A stretch of DNA of 64,000 bases, from positions 1 through 64,000 of IMG/VR virus record IMGVR_UViG_3300043256_000274; one strand, written 5' to 3'. Below are positions 1-9,024 of the stretch, piece by piece. The DNA is from a virus. A program made the position numbers and the translations under genes. Below the pieces are notes generated by a model that ran no database searches, had not been told where the DNA came from, and saw only the letters and a list, made by a program, of their open reading frames with translations. Every line of letters starts with the position of its first letter. The first letter of the stretch is position 1.

Positions 1-187
1 ATGTGTCGAGGAATCCCTTCGCAACGTGTGGGGTATCGGGGATCGGTCGACCAGCCGTAAGGTCGGTAGGATCCTCTGCGCCGAGGGTACGCTTGATCAG
101 GGTCACCGCGGGTATGCCGGGGCCGAGACCGTCCAGTATCTCGGCTGCGATGTCGACGCCGAACTCCTTGAAAAGTTCAGTCCCCAT
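1..187 (-). CDS. Neck/tail-completion-like phage protein (partial)
   Basis: This is the N-terminal 62 codons of a gene that runs off the left edge of the window. The protein starts MGTELFKEFGVDIAAEI and has an acidic helical beginning. It follows a head-tail connector gene in the direction of transcription, which is where a neck or tail-completion protein normally sits, so the role is inferred from position. The ATG lies inside the end of the upstream 48-codon gene, implying coupled translation. Confidence 0.55.
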   Translation of the reverse strand, partial: MGTELFKEFGVDIAAEILDGLGPGIPAVTLIKRTLGAEDPTDLTAGRPIPDTPHVAKGFLDT

Positions 188-323
188 GGCCACCTGCGCT
201 CATCTGGATTGGAACCAAGGCATAGCAACGGCCAGAACTGCACTCGATTTGAGCACCGCAGAGCTGGCAACGAGCCCAAGAGTTTGCCATGCCGTTGCAA
301 GGGATGTAGAGGACTACAGTCAT
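177..323 (-). CDS. Small Cys-rich protein, 48 aa
   Basis: A 48-residue frame whose ATG overlaps the stop of the connector gene (TGATG) and whose stop lies just inside the next gene. Both junctions are of the kind used throughout this genome, which supports it being real. The middle holds CQLCGAQIECSSGRC, so it may be a small zinc ribbon. No function is recognised. The coding potential is judged by eye only. Confidence 0.5.
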   Translation of the reverse strand: MTVVLYIPCNGMANSWARCQLCGAQIECSSGRCYALVPIQMSAGGHGD

Positions 324-919
324 CAGGGAAAGCCTTCGCCCTGGCGGAGATCGTAGCGGTCACAGTCGTCGAATTGCGACGGGTCGCAGGTCCCGCTGGC
401 GATGCTGCCGGAGTTCGCTCCGGTGCCGGAGCCGGAGAAGCACTTCACCAGGTCCCACGCCGCGGTGGGCAGTGGGGTACCCTTTCGGCCTTCCGAGTCA
501 CCAGCGCGGAAGAACTCGACCGCAGCAGAGCCCGCGCCGACCTTCTTGACGTTCTTGGCCGTGCTGCCTTTGTCGCTGGCCGTAGGCGTGCCGAGAATGA
601 TGTTGACCAATTCGGCTGTCGCCCAGCACACTTCGTCTGGCACCACCGTGTCAAGGATGAGCGTCCCGTTGCAGTCGGTGAGCGCGACGCGCGGGAACTC
701 AAGCGGCTGCGGAGTGGCGACGTCGGTCGGGACACTCTGCCAGCGCTGCCGGTCGATCCAGCGCGTGGCCTGGACATGCGCCTTCTTGCGGTCGCCTGAG
801 CTCGCAGCATCATAGGCGTCCACACCCAATCGGCCGGCAAGGTACTCCTTGATGTCGGCTTCGGTGCCATACACATCGTAGTTGTTGCCACTGATGATGA
901 TGATTTCGACGGTTGCCAT
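323..919 (-). CDS. Head-tail connector-like protein
   Basis: A 198-residue protein starting MATVEIIIISGNNYDVYGTE. The N-terminal stretch with DVYGTEADIKEYL, the following helical core and the RWIDRQRW segment resemble the phage family labelled DnaT-like or gp6-like head-tail connector, whose members join the portal to the tail. It sits between a 128-residue structural-type gene and the putative neck gene, which fits. The start ATG overlaps the stop of the upstream gene. Function is inferred from family resemblance and position. Confidence 0.55.
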   Translation of the reverse strand: MATVEIIIISGNNYDVYGTEADIKEYLAGRLGVDAYDAASSGDRKKAHVQATRWIDRQRWQSVPTDVATPQPLEFPRVALTDCNGTLILDTVVPDEVCWATAELVNIILGTPTASDKGSTAKNVKKVGAGSAAVEFFRAGDSEGRKGTPLPTAAWDLVKCFSGSGTGANSGSIASGTCDPSQFDDCDRYDLRQGEGFP

Positions 920-1305
920 TACTTGTTGATGTCTTGTTCTACCTGGAACTCGCCTTTTCGCACGGTCCGTAGGTTGCTGGCCGCATCAGTCTGTTCGAGG
1001 TCGTAGAAGGCGGAGACCGGGGGTTCGCCCATGGCTGCCGTGAATGCCGCCCAGTTGGCGACAGAGAATTGGAACAGCACACGACCGTCAGTGCCGACAG
1101 GGACAGATCCACTGATCGCGAAGATGTTCGTCAGCGCGTCAATCGGATCCTCCAACGAGTCCACTGTTAGCTCGTATGCGAAGCCGGTGATGTCGACAAT
1201 GACATTGTTCTCGTCCTTGATGACACGTTCCCACACGAAGGTGTCACCCCTGGTGAAACAGAGGGTCTCCTCGGGGGGACACAGGCTAAAGGTATCAGGG
1301 GGCAT
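919..1305 (-). CDS. Phage structural-region protein, BppU/Ig-like
   Basis: A 128-residue protein. The pattern 'CFTRGDTFVWERVIKDENN' followed by ITGFAYELTV looks like the small beta-sandwich domain at the start of many phage receptor-binding or baseplate proteins (BppU N-terminal type), in which a 'rGDt' stretch is followed by a material or property description. There is no separate catalytic motif. It lies within the head/neck operon and overlaps the connector gene by one base. The exact role is not known. Confidence 0.5.
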   Translation of the reverse strand: MPPDTFSLCPPEETLCFTRGDTFVWERVIKDENNVIVDITGFAYELTVDSLEDPIDALTNIFAISGSVPVGTDGRVLFQFSVANWAAFTAAMGEPPVSAFYDLEQTDAASNLRTVRKGEFQVEQDINK

Positions 1306-1317
1306 TGGTTCACCAGC

Positions 1318-3828
1318 CTACACTATAAGGTCTCCGCCCTCGGAAGTTATCTCAAGATCCGCAGTGGGAGTCGTGATCTGCAGGTCTCGGCTGACGATTG
1401 CGGGTCCTACGACTCCTGCATCAACAATGGGAGCAGGGATCGCTGTACCTGCTGCGACGGCGGGAATCGCAACCACTTGGTCTGCCGTGACGGTGGGAGC
1501 GGGTACATCAGTCCCAGCCGGAATTGATGGGGCATTGACCGTCTGATCTACCCGATCAGGCGCAACGATCACAGCGGCGACGGGCACTGCGCCAACGTCG
1601 GCGGTTTGGTCGACACGGTCAGGCGCCACGACCACAGCGGCAGCGGGCACCGCGCCGACGTCGGCGGTTTGGTCGACGCGATCGGGCGCAACGACCACGG
1701 CACTCGCGGCGACCGCCGGCACGGACACATTCTGATCGGCTGAGACGTCGATAGCGGGCGCGGGGATGGCCGTAGCGGCTGCAACAGCGGTTACATTGAG
1801 CGTCTGGTCTACGCGCGCAGGCGCGAGGACTGCCGTACCGGCGGCTACTGCCGGCACATTCACCGGCTTATTGATTACCGGCGCGAGGACCGCGGTGGGC
1901 GCGGCAACCGCGGGCACGGCTACAGTCTGGTCAACTCGAGCTGGGGCGAGGACTGACGTACCAGCGGCAACCGCTGGTACGGAAATAAGCTGGTCCCCGA
2001 GAACGGTCGGGGCGGGAATCACCGCCGCCGTGGCGACAGGGGAGACGTTCACGGTTTGGTCGACCCGCGCAGGCGCGAGGACTGCCGTACTGGCGGCGAC
2101 CGCTGGTACGTCGACCGGCTTGTTTATGATGGGCGTGGGGATCACAGTCGACGCTGTCGCGGCGGCGACTGCGAGGGTCTGATCTACGCGAGTGGGCGCG
2201 ACGATCACGGCTGTTGCCCCCACTGCCGGGACGGAAACAAGCTGGTCGCCGAGCACTGTTGGGGTAGGGATCGCAGTCGCCGCCGCGATGGTGTCGACCG
2301 CGAGCGTCTGGTCGATTCGGTCCGGTGCTAGGACCGCGGTCGCGGCAGCTTCCGCTGGTACCGGTGCCGTCTGGTCGACGCGGTCCGGGGCGACGACCAC
2401 GGTCGCTGCGGGCACCGCTGGTACGGCCACCGACTGCGGGAAGCGTACCGTTGGTGCGAGTATCGCGGCTGCCGCGGCGATCGGGGGAAGCTGGGTAGCA
2501 GGGACGGACTGGTCCGTACGGTCGAGTCCAACGATTATCGCCTTCGCGGCGATGGCCGGTACGGTCACGCTTTGCCCGGTGACGGTCTCCTCGATACAGA
2601 GGACCGGAGTCGGCTTGGCGTTGTTAGCTGTGGTCGATGGTGTATAGTCGAACCCGGTGGAGGTGAACGCATCGAAATCCCCGGCATAGGAAAGAGCTCC
2701 TGTGTCGTTGAAGATCGAGAAGAAATCACTGGCAAACGCGGAGGATGAATCGGACGGATCTGTTTCATCCGATTGTGTGTGAAGGCAGCCTTCTGTCAGC
2801 GTGTCCTCGTCGATTGCCGATACTCCTATACCAGCAGCGTTGCCGGACGTCGAAACACCCGCGTTGCTCACCTGGCTTGGGAAAAGAAGCGCAAACTGAG
2901 GTTGGAATCCAGGGGCCGTATAACTCTTTGCACCAGTTGTATGCAAAAGCCCAGGCTGATCTACGTCGTAACCGTTGTTGCCATCGCTGGAGTAGCAGAA
3001 GTACCCAAAGCTGCTCGTAGCACTTGTGATGCGCTTCGTGAGGTGGAAGACCCCGCGTGGTGTCCCATTGACGCTCGTCAGCGTGAGCTCCCAAGCGGTG
3101 ATAAGGGTGCTCCCAGTGAAAGGTGGGGTAGACGCGATGTGGGTCGCATCCACATTTTCACCGTGTCGGTTGGCTGGATTTCGAGCGTCCTGATCAGTCC
3201 ACGACTTGTGAGATTGGTCGATCGTCCCTGAGTGGTCTGCACCGAACCCGAAGGAGCAGGCAGCATCAGCCGTGACCGTCGAGGAGAATGCGTTGGCTTT
3301 CGGGTGACCGATGAAGACAACCTCGGGCCGCACGGTCATATCCGTAAGCGTTATCACCCGTGCCGAATTCACCAACTGTGAGTCATTGAGGAACGTGCCC
3401 GCCTCGACGTGACAATCGTCACCCGTGAACATGATCACAGTGAAACGCCGTGCGGCACCAGGCGTCCCGGCCCAGGTCAGTCGCAGCCCATCCGTGATCG
3501 TAGAGGCATCAGCCTCCATGTTGGTCTCGACGCCGGTTCCCGTGTTATTCGAGAACTGGATGCACTTGGTCGTCGACCCCATGTGGGTCGCCTGGGACGG
3601 GTCTGTATTGTGCTCCGAGAAGTAGGAGCAGGCCCATTCCCGGGTAAAGTCCGTCGCGCCCATTCCAATGTGGGCATCGTCGATCGGTGTAGTGCCGTCT
3701 GCAGTTGCCTCACCCCAGAAGAACAGTGCACCCTTCGGCGTACCAAACCCGGATACGGTTATATCCTGGGTGGCGCCAGTGGTCCCCACTGCTGTGTGGA
3801 CGACTCGAATGTCAACGCCGGCAGCCAT
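1318..3828 (-). CDS. Large virion protein with 18 degenerate repeats
   Basis: An 836-residue protein. Residues 1 to about 415 form a Gly/Thr/Ser-rich beta-type domain without catalytic motifs. From about 415 to 805 it consists of roughly eighteen degenerate repeats of 20-24 residues with the core VPAVAAxTxVLAPxRVDQ. A short tail rich in Thr and acidic residues ends in SEGGDLIV. Size, composition and location among head and neck genes suggest a virion fibre, collar or decoration protein. It is unlikely to be the major capsid protein because of its length and repeat content. Confidence 0.6.
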   Translation of the reverse strand: MAAGVDIRVVHTAVGTTGATQDITVSGFGTPKGALFFWGEATADGTTPIDDAHIGMGATDFTREWACSYFSEHNTDPSQATHMGSTTKCIQFSNNTGTGVETNMEADASTITDGLRLTWAGTPGAARRFTVIMFTGDDCHVEAGTFLNDSQLVNSARVITLTDMTVRPEVVFIGHPKANAFSSTVTADAACSFGFGADHSGTIDQSHKSWTDQDARNPANRHGENVDATHIASTPPFTGSTLITAWELTLTSVNGTPRGVFHLTKRITSATSSFGYFCYSSDGNNGYDVDQPGLLHTTGAKSYTAPGFQPQFALLFPSQVSNAGVSTSGNAAGIGVSAIDEDTLTEGCLHTQSDETDPSDSSSAFASDFFSIFNDTGALSYAGDFDAFTSTGFDYTPSTTANNAKPTPVLCIEETVTGQSVTVPAIAAKAIIVGLDRTDQSVPATQLPPIAAAAAILAPTVRFPQSVAVPAVPAATVVVAPDRVDQTAPVPAEAAATAVLAPDRIDQTLAVDTIAAATAIPTPTVLGDQLVSVPAVGATAVIVAPTRVDQTLAVAAATASTVIPTPIINKPVDVPAVAASTAVLAPARVDQTVNVSPVATAAVIPAPTVLGDQLISVPAVAAGTSVLAPARVDQTVAVPAVAAPTAVLAPVINKPVNVPAVAAGTAVLAPARVDQTLNVTAVAAATAIPAPAIDVSADQNVSVPAVAASAVVVAPDRVDQTADVGAVPAAAVVVAPDRVDQTADVGAVPVAAVIVAPDRVDQTVNAPSIPAGTDVPAPTVTADQVVAIPAVAAGTAIPAPIVDAGVVGPAIVSRDLQITTPTADLEITSEGGDLIV
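1414..2575 (-). repeat. In-frame degenerate tandem repeats (about 18 units)
   Basis: The coding sequence repeats a unit of about 60-72 bp that encodes VPAVAAxTAVLAPxRVDQ-like peptides, with alternating connector types (DRVDQ, TVLGDQ, INKP). The units are degenerate at DNA level in most pairs, but two adjacent ones (about 1570-1700) are nearly identical, suggesting recent duplication or conversion. Copy number could change by slippage or recombination. Confidence 0.85.
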
Positions 3829-3834
3829 TAGGCT

Positions 3835-4071
3835 TTACAATGCTCCGTCTTTGGCGTCTACGAGAGCCTGTTCCCAGTTGGTCTTGAGGTTGCCGTCCGC
3901 CTCGATCTCTGCAAACGTCACGCTGATCTTGTGGTTTCCCGACCCGATGGTGACTTCTTTTACGGTGTCTCCCCGTGCCTCAAGCGCCAGCTTGAGCTTG
4001 TTCAGGATCCACCCCATGGAATCGTTGAGGTTCATAACAGCAAGCGGACGAGGCGCATCGGGATCGTACAT
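3835..4071 (-). CDS. Hypothetical structural-region protein, 78 aa
   Basis: Starts MYDPDAPRPLAVMNLNDSMGW. This ATG is chosen because it lies immediately after the stop of the upstream gene, as elsewhere in the operon; a longer in-frame extension would overlap that gene deeply. The middle contains a helix and a beta-type stretch (KEVTIGSGNHKISVTF) and the C-terminus is acidic. It resembles no family I can name. Position in the head operon suggests a minor structural or assembly role. Confidence 0.55.
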   Translation of the reverse strand: MYDPDAPRPLAVMNLNDSMGWILNKLKLALEARGDTVKEVTIGSGNHKISVTFAEIEADGNLKTNWEQALVDAKDGAL

Positions 4072-4072
4072 G

Positions 4073-4660
4073 CTAGGTGGACAACGACCCCGGCGTCCGT
4101 GCAACACCGAGTGCAGCCATGATGGGAAGCTCCACGGTCTGATCATGAACGATCAAGGTACGGAGTCGGACGCTCTGAGCATTACCGATCGTGCCTCGAC
4201 GGTGCGTTGCACCATCGACAAGGGCCTCGGCCATACAGTGCAGGGCGCCCTCACTGGTGATTGCGTGACAGCCCAGCTCTATCGCCTTCGCGGTGACGAG
4301 CGCGAGTCCGTCCTGACGGTAGGCATGCCAGGCGCCCGAGGGCTCGTCGAAGGTGACACACCATTCGCGCATGGCCCCTTTATTCACGAAGCCCTCCGGC
4401 AGCGCCGCGTGACCCGTCTGCTCGGACCGCGGCTTGTCGCTGACCCGTTCGATTCGGAGCTCGCGCACGACAGCGTCGCTGTCCGAGACGGAGACGAGGT
4501 CGCCCGCGCGAAGGATGCCTTCGCAAACGAAGACGCCACCGGACCCCATGTGTGCATCGACTTCGAGGATCAGGCGTTGCGCAACAACGCGCCCGCCTCC
4601 CTCACGATTCAGGATCCAGTGTCGGGCCGCTTTGTCGAAGTTTACACGAAACCTATCCAT
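4073..4660 (-). CDS. Hypothetical structural-region protein, 195 aa
   Basis: The chosen start MDRFRVNF overlaps the preceding stop as TAATG. The protein is of mixed alpha/beta character and contains an HGS-free, MGSGGVFVCEG-like beta stretch. No catalytic motif or transmembrane segment is visible. It lies between a virion-type 159-residue protein and the 78-residue gene, in the operon downstream of portal. I cannot assign a function. Confidence 0.55.
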   Translation of the reverse strand: MDRFRVNFDKAARHWILNREGGGRVVAQRLILEVDAHMGSGGVFVCEGILRAGDLVSVSDSDAVVRELRIERVSDKPRSEQTGHAALPEGFVNKGAMREWCVTFDEPSGAWHAYRQDGLALVTAKAIELGCHAITSEGALHCMAEALVDGATHRRGTIGNAQSVRLRTLIVHDQTVELPIMAALGVARTPGSLST

Positions 4661-5139
4661 TACGCCGTGATCTGGAGGATGCCTTCGACATTCCACACCA
4701 GGGTAATGTTCCCACCGTTCGTGGTCGTCGCGCTCAGGCCCTCAGCGACCGCGATCAAGAGGGTGTTCACGTCCGTTTGCCCGGCGTCCAGTTCACGCGC
4801 GATGATGACCGTGTCAAACGTGTCATTCGTGCCGTTGCCGATCCCAGTGTAAACTAGGTCAGCCGCATCGAACTCTGCACGATCGTTCGGGAGATCGACC
4901 ACCGTCGCCTTCGACGCGAGTTCCAGAGCTGCGCCACTGCCAGGGTCAGTGTAGCCTGTCGCTACGACCGTATTCACTACGACGTCACCCCAGTCGATGT
5001 CGGTGTCGATGTCGACCACGTACGCAGCCCTCATGAGCCCTGGCGTAATCCTGTCGAGCAGGAGTGCAAGGGGGGGTTCGCCCACTCCCGCGAAGGAGGG
5101 GTCGAGAAGCATCACCTTGCCTTGATTGTACCAAACCAT
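4660..5139 (-). CDS. Virion-associated protein of phage tail/head beta family
   Basis: A 159-residue protein starting MVWYNQGKVMLLDPS. The arrangement of an N-terminal 'Y..gk..ll', then DIDWGDVVVNTVVATGYTD, then a DAADLVYT segment and a C-terminal GGNITLVWNVEGILQI follows a widespread family of small phage structural proteins in which a TGYT stretch and a final 'W..eGIL.i' recur. It is the first gene after a candidate promoter and lies just downstream of portal. It probably is a minor virion protein. Confidence 0.55.
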   Translation of the reverse strand: MVWYNQGKVMLLDPSFAGVGEPPLALLLDRITPGLMRAAYVVDIDTDIDWGDVVVNTVVATGYTDPGSGAALELASKATVVDLPNDRAEFDAADLVYTGIGNGTNDTFDTVIIARELDAGQTDVNTLLIAVAEGLSATTTNGGNITLVWNVEGILQITA

Positions 5140-5163
5140 TGTTACTGTCCTTTCTGTGCCACG

Positions 5164-5193
5164 ATCGTAGCATCAGCTATCATGTGCCGTCAA
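5164..5193 (-). promoter_or_regulatory. Candidate sigma70-like promoter for structural operon
   Basis: On the minus strand a TTGACG box (5188-5193) is followed after 18 bases by TACGAT (5164-5169), preceded by TG as in an extended -10. It lies in the 86-bp gap between portal and the 159-residue gene, about 25 bases upstream of that start, with AAAGGAC as ribosome-binding site. Not tested. Confidence 0.45.
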
Positions 5194-5225
5194 TTCTTGC
5201 TTCTGCAATCCTATTATTGCAAAAT

Positions 5226-6800
5226 CTAACTCCCAGAGCTGCCACTCGCTCTCGGCTTGTTCTGTGAGCCTCCGCCGCCGGCACCACCGTCGCTGCCGTC
5301 GTTGTCGTTTTTGCCTGTGTCATTGGGGTCGTTGCTGCGCGCTAGGCGTGCAGCAAGGGAATCTTCGTCGCCTTGGGACTCGTCCGGTGGGTTCATGCCG
5401 CCCATCAGCGCGAGGTCTTCGGGGTCGATGACTGTAATGGGATGGCTCAGGCCCAGCAAGTCCCGGACCTCCAAAATTGCCGGATCGTCTTCGTGGAGAA
5501 GCACGCCAGCCTGGGCCATGTCTCGCAAGGCGCCGGTGATCTCGTCGATGTTCCGGAACTTGAGCTTGTCGGTGACCAGGATGGGTAGCAGGTTCATCGG
5601 CCAGCCATTCAGCTCGAAGATCCGCTTGACGACATCCTTCATGTAGATGGCGACCAGGTCTTTCAGCGTCGAGTCGACAATGAGAGCGAAGTTGTGGCTC
5701 TTGTCCTTCGCCATCGCGAAGGAGCCAACCCCGTTGTCGCCCAGGAGGAGATGCTCGACTCCCAGGACGCGCGCCATCTCCCGGATCTTGCGCTCGATCG
5801 CGACAGCGACCTCGGCGTGGCTGGTGCCACCAGACTTGAGCAGCTCGAGGTCCCACTGTTTGACGTTCGAGGGTCGCTGCGCTTCGTCGGCGGACTCATA
5901 GGCAAGCGAGTCGAGGAGCAGACCCAGCTTCGGGTTGCGGATGTGATTGTCGATGAACTGCGTCATCCCGAGGATCTTCGCGTCACGATCCTCCGGCGAG
6001 ATGTCACCATTGTCCACCAACTCTTGGAGCGCTTGCAGGGGCGCTCGCCCGATGGGCGTGCCGCGCAGGTCGGTCTCGAAGCCCCAGCCTTCGAGCTGTT
6101 CGTAGCGCTGTAGCACGCGCGTTGGCTCGACACAGTGACGGAAGAGGCCGAGGCCTTCCGGGCTGTCACTCAGCGCGTCGTCAACAGCGTAGATGATCTT
6201 GTTCCGCGGCAGGTAGATTTCGCGCTGGGTCAGCGGCGCACGCTGGATGACGCCCTTGACCTCGCCGTCTTCCTCGACGTCCCACTTCTCAATGGTGATC
6301 TGCGGACGCGGCGCGATGTCCTTGAGGCCGATCATCCCCTCTTCCTCGGCCATCTTCTTGAAGGTGAGTTCCTGGATCGAGTAACCGTAGAACCGGAACA
6401 TGGCCGTGCGGCGCACGACGCGGTTCCAGGGCGTGTCCATGTTGTTGAGGATGCGCGTCGTCTTCTTGGCGAGCTCTTCGGCCTTCTCCTCATCGAAGTC
6501 CGGCGGTCGATCGTCTTCCTTCTTGACCCTGGCCTTCCAGTCCGGATTGGAGACGAGGTTCAGGAAGAAGCGCGTCCCCGCGGCGACGATGCTGACGTTC
6601 GCCAGCATGTTCGAGAAGGTCCGGTATCGGTTGCGACCGATTAGGTCCCTGTCGCGTTCGAAGTCGTCGACGAACCCGCCGTACACCGGAGTGCCGGCGA
6701 CGCCCGCTGTCCGCGTTGGCGCGACCGTGCGACGGGCGCGACGGATCGACCGGTCGCTGACGATCTTGCTGATGATCCCGGCACCGAACGGTTTCTTCAT
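5226..6800 (-). CDS. Portal protein (DUF935/Mu gp29-like)
   Basis: A 524-residue protein immediately downstream of the large terminase. It has the features of the DUF935 portal family: an N-terminal 'NRYRTFSNMLANVSIVAAGTRFFLNL' zone, a central portal core with PRNKIIYAVDD, a GVEHLLLGDNGVGSFAMAKDKSHNF stretch and a low-complexity Gly/Asn/Asp tail. The dodecameric portal forms the DNA entry vertex and binds terminase. The ATG overlaps the terminase stop (GAATGA). Confidence 0.85.
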   Translation of the reverse strand: MKKPFGAGIISKIVSDRSIRRARRTVAPTRTAGVAGTPVYGGFVDDFERDRDLIGRNRYRTFSNMLANVSIVAAGTRFFLNLVSNPDWKARVKKEDDRPPDFDEEKAEELAKKTTRILNNMDTPWNRVVRRTAMFRFYGYSIQELTFKKMAEEEGMIGLKDIAPRPQITIEKWDVEEDGEVKGVIQRAPLTQREIYLPRNKIIYAVDDALSDSPEGLGLFRHCVEPTRVLQRYEQLEGWGFETDLRGTPIGRAPLQALQELVDNGDISPEDRDAKILGMTQFIDNHIRNPKLGLLLDSLAYESADEAQRPSNVKQWDLELLKSGGTSHAEVAVAIERKIREMARVLGVEHLLLGDNGVGSFAMAKDKSHNFALIVDSTLKDLVAIYMKDVVKRIFELNGWPMNLLPILVTDKLKFRNIDEITGALRDMAQAGVLLHEDDPAILEVRDLLGLSHPITVIDPEDLALMGGMNPPDESQGDEDSLAARLARSNDPNDTGKNDNDGSDGGAGGGGSQNKPRASGSSGS

Positions 6801-8302
6801 TCTGCGTTGATGATGGTGGGGCCAACGGCGATTTTACGGGGCTTCGTCTTCAAGAGCCGGGCATACGCTCGAGATGCAGCGTCGACCTGGTCCTTGAACT
6901 TGCCTGCCGGGAAGACACATACTTCCTTGAGGAATTCCTTGTTCCAGGGCGCACGGACAAGGTGGATCTTACCAGCCTCGCACTGTGAGGCCAAGGGGCG
7001 AGCGCGATCCTCCTTGGAGCCAGACTCAGTGGTGATGTGGAAGTTGAACCCTTCGAGAACCAACGCCATGTGCGCTTTCACCGTCTTTCCGGCCGCGCCG
7101 GGGTCCTGAGGCAGGTCTTGAACGCAGGACGTTCCATCGTCCGTCGCGGCCTGCAGGATCATCTTGTCGACCCCTGCCGGCGTCTCGCGAGCGCGGCGCA
7201 CGTCCTCGATGTAGAGGTTTCCATCTCTGGTGCGGCGCATTTTCAGGCCGACCGTGTAGGCAGCGCGGCCATCTTTGGTGGCCGCGAGGTCCCAGCCCCG
7301 GACGAGACGACCACTCTGCGGGACGTCCTTGACGTCGATGAACTGGAAGTCGTCTTCCTGGAACATCCCACCGCCCCGCGGGGTCGGACGCTGTTCGTGC
7401 TGACCGGCCACGGCGTACTCGCCGCCAACCGATCGCATGACTTTCTCGTCTCTTTCCACGCGGGAGCGCGGAAAGAGCTCAGGCCACATTAGATCCCCGT
7501 CCTTCGTACGGGGATCTACCCAGCCGATGCTTGTGTTCGACTTGTGAATATGGTCCGGGTCGAAGTGCATCGGGATGCACAAGTGCTCGTAGCCGAGTTC
7601 CTCTTCGAGGATGAGCCCAGAGATGTCCTCTTGGTGGACGCGCTGCATGATGATGACAATGGCGCTCTGCTCACTGTTCACTCGGGAAGGCATGACCTCG
7701 GTGAACCAGTACAGTGCCTCCATGCGCTTCGCCTCGGACTCAGCGTCCTTGACGTTGTGCGGGTCGTCAATGATGACGCGGTCGCCACGTTCGCCGGTGG
7801 CGGAGCCACCGACCGCGGTGGCCAACTTGAACCCCATGTCGAGGTTGGCGAACTTGCCCTTCGACTGCTCATCCTTGTCGAGTTCGAAGACGTCGCCCCA
7901 GAAGTCTTGGTACTCCGGGCTTTTCATGAGCGCGAGGCACTTACGGTTGTCCCGCAGCGTGAGCTGCTCCGCATAAGCGGCTGCCACATACCGGGTGTGC
8001 GGCATCCGTTTCGGCCCCCACTCCCACGCCGGCCAGAAGACGTTGGTCGTCAGGCTCTTCATAGAGCCGGGCGGCACGTTGATCAGCAGCCGGTTGATCT
8101 TGCCAGCGGTCACTGCCTCCAGGTGCTCGCAGATCGCGCGGATGGCCCAGCCGTCGATGAACTTCGTGCCGGGCTCGAGCACGGGCCACATCAGTTGGAT
8201 GAAGTCGATCAGGTGGGTCTCAGCGTCGAGCTTGTCGAGCTGTCGCTTCGCGGCCGTCTTGTTGGCCAGCGCCCACTGTGCAGTGCGTTGGGTGTCAGCC
8301 AT
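6797..8302 (-). CDS. terL: Terminase large subunit
   Basis: A 501-residue packaging motor. The ATPase domain has a Walker A-like NVPPGSMKSL and Walker B RVIIDDPHN, followed by the coupling motif region. The nuclease domain has GWDLAATKDGRAAYT with its catalytic Asp and a late KDQVDAASRAY acidic site. Length and order match TerL proteins. It lies between small genes, small terminase and portal, as expected. The start is ATG at 8302, ending IINAE with GAATGA coupling into portal. Confidence 0.95.
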   Translation of the reverse strand: MADTQRTAQWALANKTAAKRQLDKLDAETHLIDFIQLMWPVLEPGTKFIDGWAIRAICEHLEAVTAGKINRLLINVPPGSMKSLTTNVFWPAWEWGPKRMPHTRYVAAAYAEQLTLRDNRKCLALMKSPEYQDFWGDVFELDKDEQSKGKFANLDMGFKLATAVGGSATGERGDRVIIDDPHNVKDAESEAKRMEALYWFTEVMPSRVNSEQSAIVIIMQRVHQEDISGLILEEELGYEHLCIPMHFDPDHIHKSNTSIGWVDPRTKDGDLMWPELFPRSRVERDEKVMRSVGGEYAVAGQHEQRPTPRGGGMFQEDDFQFIDVKDVPQSGRLVRGWDLAATKDGRAAYTVGLKMRRTRDGNLYIEDVRRARETPAGVDKMILQAATDDGTSCVQDLPQDPGAAGKTVKAHMALVLEGFNFHITTESGSKEDRARPLASQCEAGKIHLVRAPWNKEFLKEVCVFPAGKFKDQVDAASRAYARLLKTKPRKIAVGPTIINAE

Positions 8303-8396
8303 GTGACACGGCCTTCCCGCAGATGCGACACCGCTGCGCCACGTAGATATGCCTATTGAACCAACATCGGAAAGGCTTGATCCAGAGGCTTCTCAT
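8295..8396 (-). CDS. Small basic Cys protein, 33 aa
   Basis: A 33-residue frame starting at an ATG that overlaps the stop of the DUF1353-like gene (GGATGAG) and ending inside the terminase start region. The sequence ends RCRICGKAVSHG, so it may be half of a zinc-binding site. The two coupled junctions support it. The function is unknown. Confidence 0.45.
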   Translation of the reverse strand: MRSLWIKPFRCWFNRHIYVAQRCRICGKAVSHG

Positions 8397-8803
8397 CCAA
8401 GGAGCTTTCGACTCTTGCCCCAAGGCGCCCAGCCGCCCATGCGGACGGCGCGGTACATGAGGTTGCGGCGGATTCGGCCGACGCCGAGCTCCTTCATGAT
8501 GCGGCGGAAGACGCCATCCGCTTCCTTGCGCGTGATGCGCTTGTAATCGCCCCAGCCCGAGTAGCCGATGACTTTTGGCTTGTGCCGGTAGAGGTAGTCG
8601 TGGACGATGGCCGCGGCGTCGAATCGGCCGTGACTGGGGATGAGGCTCTGGAAGACGCGCGGGATGCTGGCGAAGTCCGTCTTGAATCCCTTCGGGACCA
8701 AGAACTGGTCTCGGTTGCCGAGGTAGATGAGGTCAGCGGTGAGAGTCCACTCGCCGGACTTGCCTGCTGCACGGCTGACTTGAATGTCTGAGAGGAAGGT
8801 CAT
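8393..8803 (-). CDS. DUF1353 family protein
   Basis: A 136-residue protein with the family signature VPKGFKTDFASIPR and HDYLYRH, in that order. DUF1353 proteins are common in phages and often lie near packaging or lysis genes; their biochemical role is not established. Here it lies between a zinc-binding gene and the large terminase. ATG start, and its stop overlaps the next small gene. Confidence 0.85.
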   Translation of the reverse strand: MTFLSDIQVSRAAGKSGEWTLTADLIYLGNRDQFLVPKGFKTDFASIPRVFQSLIPSHGRFDAAAIVHDYLYRHKPKVIGYSGWGDYKRITRKEADGVFRRIMKELGVGRIRRNLMYRAVRMGGWAPWGKSRKLLG

Positions 8804-9024
8804 TCGGTCATGTTCCTGTACTCAGGCCAGCCGCGAGCGATGGCGTCTAGGATGCAATCACCAGAGCAGTAAAGGCCTGCGAAAACGTCCGGATGGTAGT
8901 GGATGTCCGGCATCGCATCAGGGATGTCACGCTCGTCGTCATCACTGACGACAATGACGCTGTCTTTTGGTCGGAGGATCCGACCACACTCTGGGCATTG
9001 TGGACGCGGCTCATTCGGGTTCAC
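8800..9024 (-). CDS. Small zinc-binding protein, 74 aa, GTG start
   Basis: The protein has CPECG near the start and CSGDC later, which form a likely four-Cys zinc site. The GTG at 9024 is chosen because it sits seven bases after a GGAGG ribosome-binding site and overlaps the end of the small terminase gene. A longer in-frame alternative would lie almost wholly within the terminase gene. Function is unknown. Confidence 0.6.
   Translation of the reverse strand: MNPNEPRPQCPECGRILRPKDSVIVVSDDDERDIPDAMPDIHYHPDVFAGLYCSGDCILDAIARGWPEYRNMTE

Noticed and set aside
3668-4852. A 394-codon plus-strand frame opposite the structural genes
   Set aside because: It mirrors minus-strand genes with strong family features, has no coupled junctions or ribosome-binding site, and its protein has no recognisable features.
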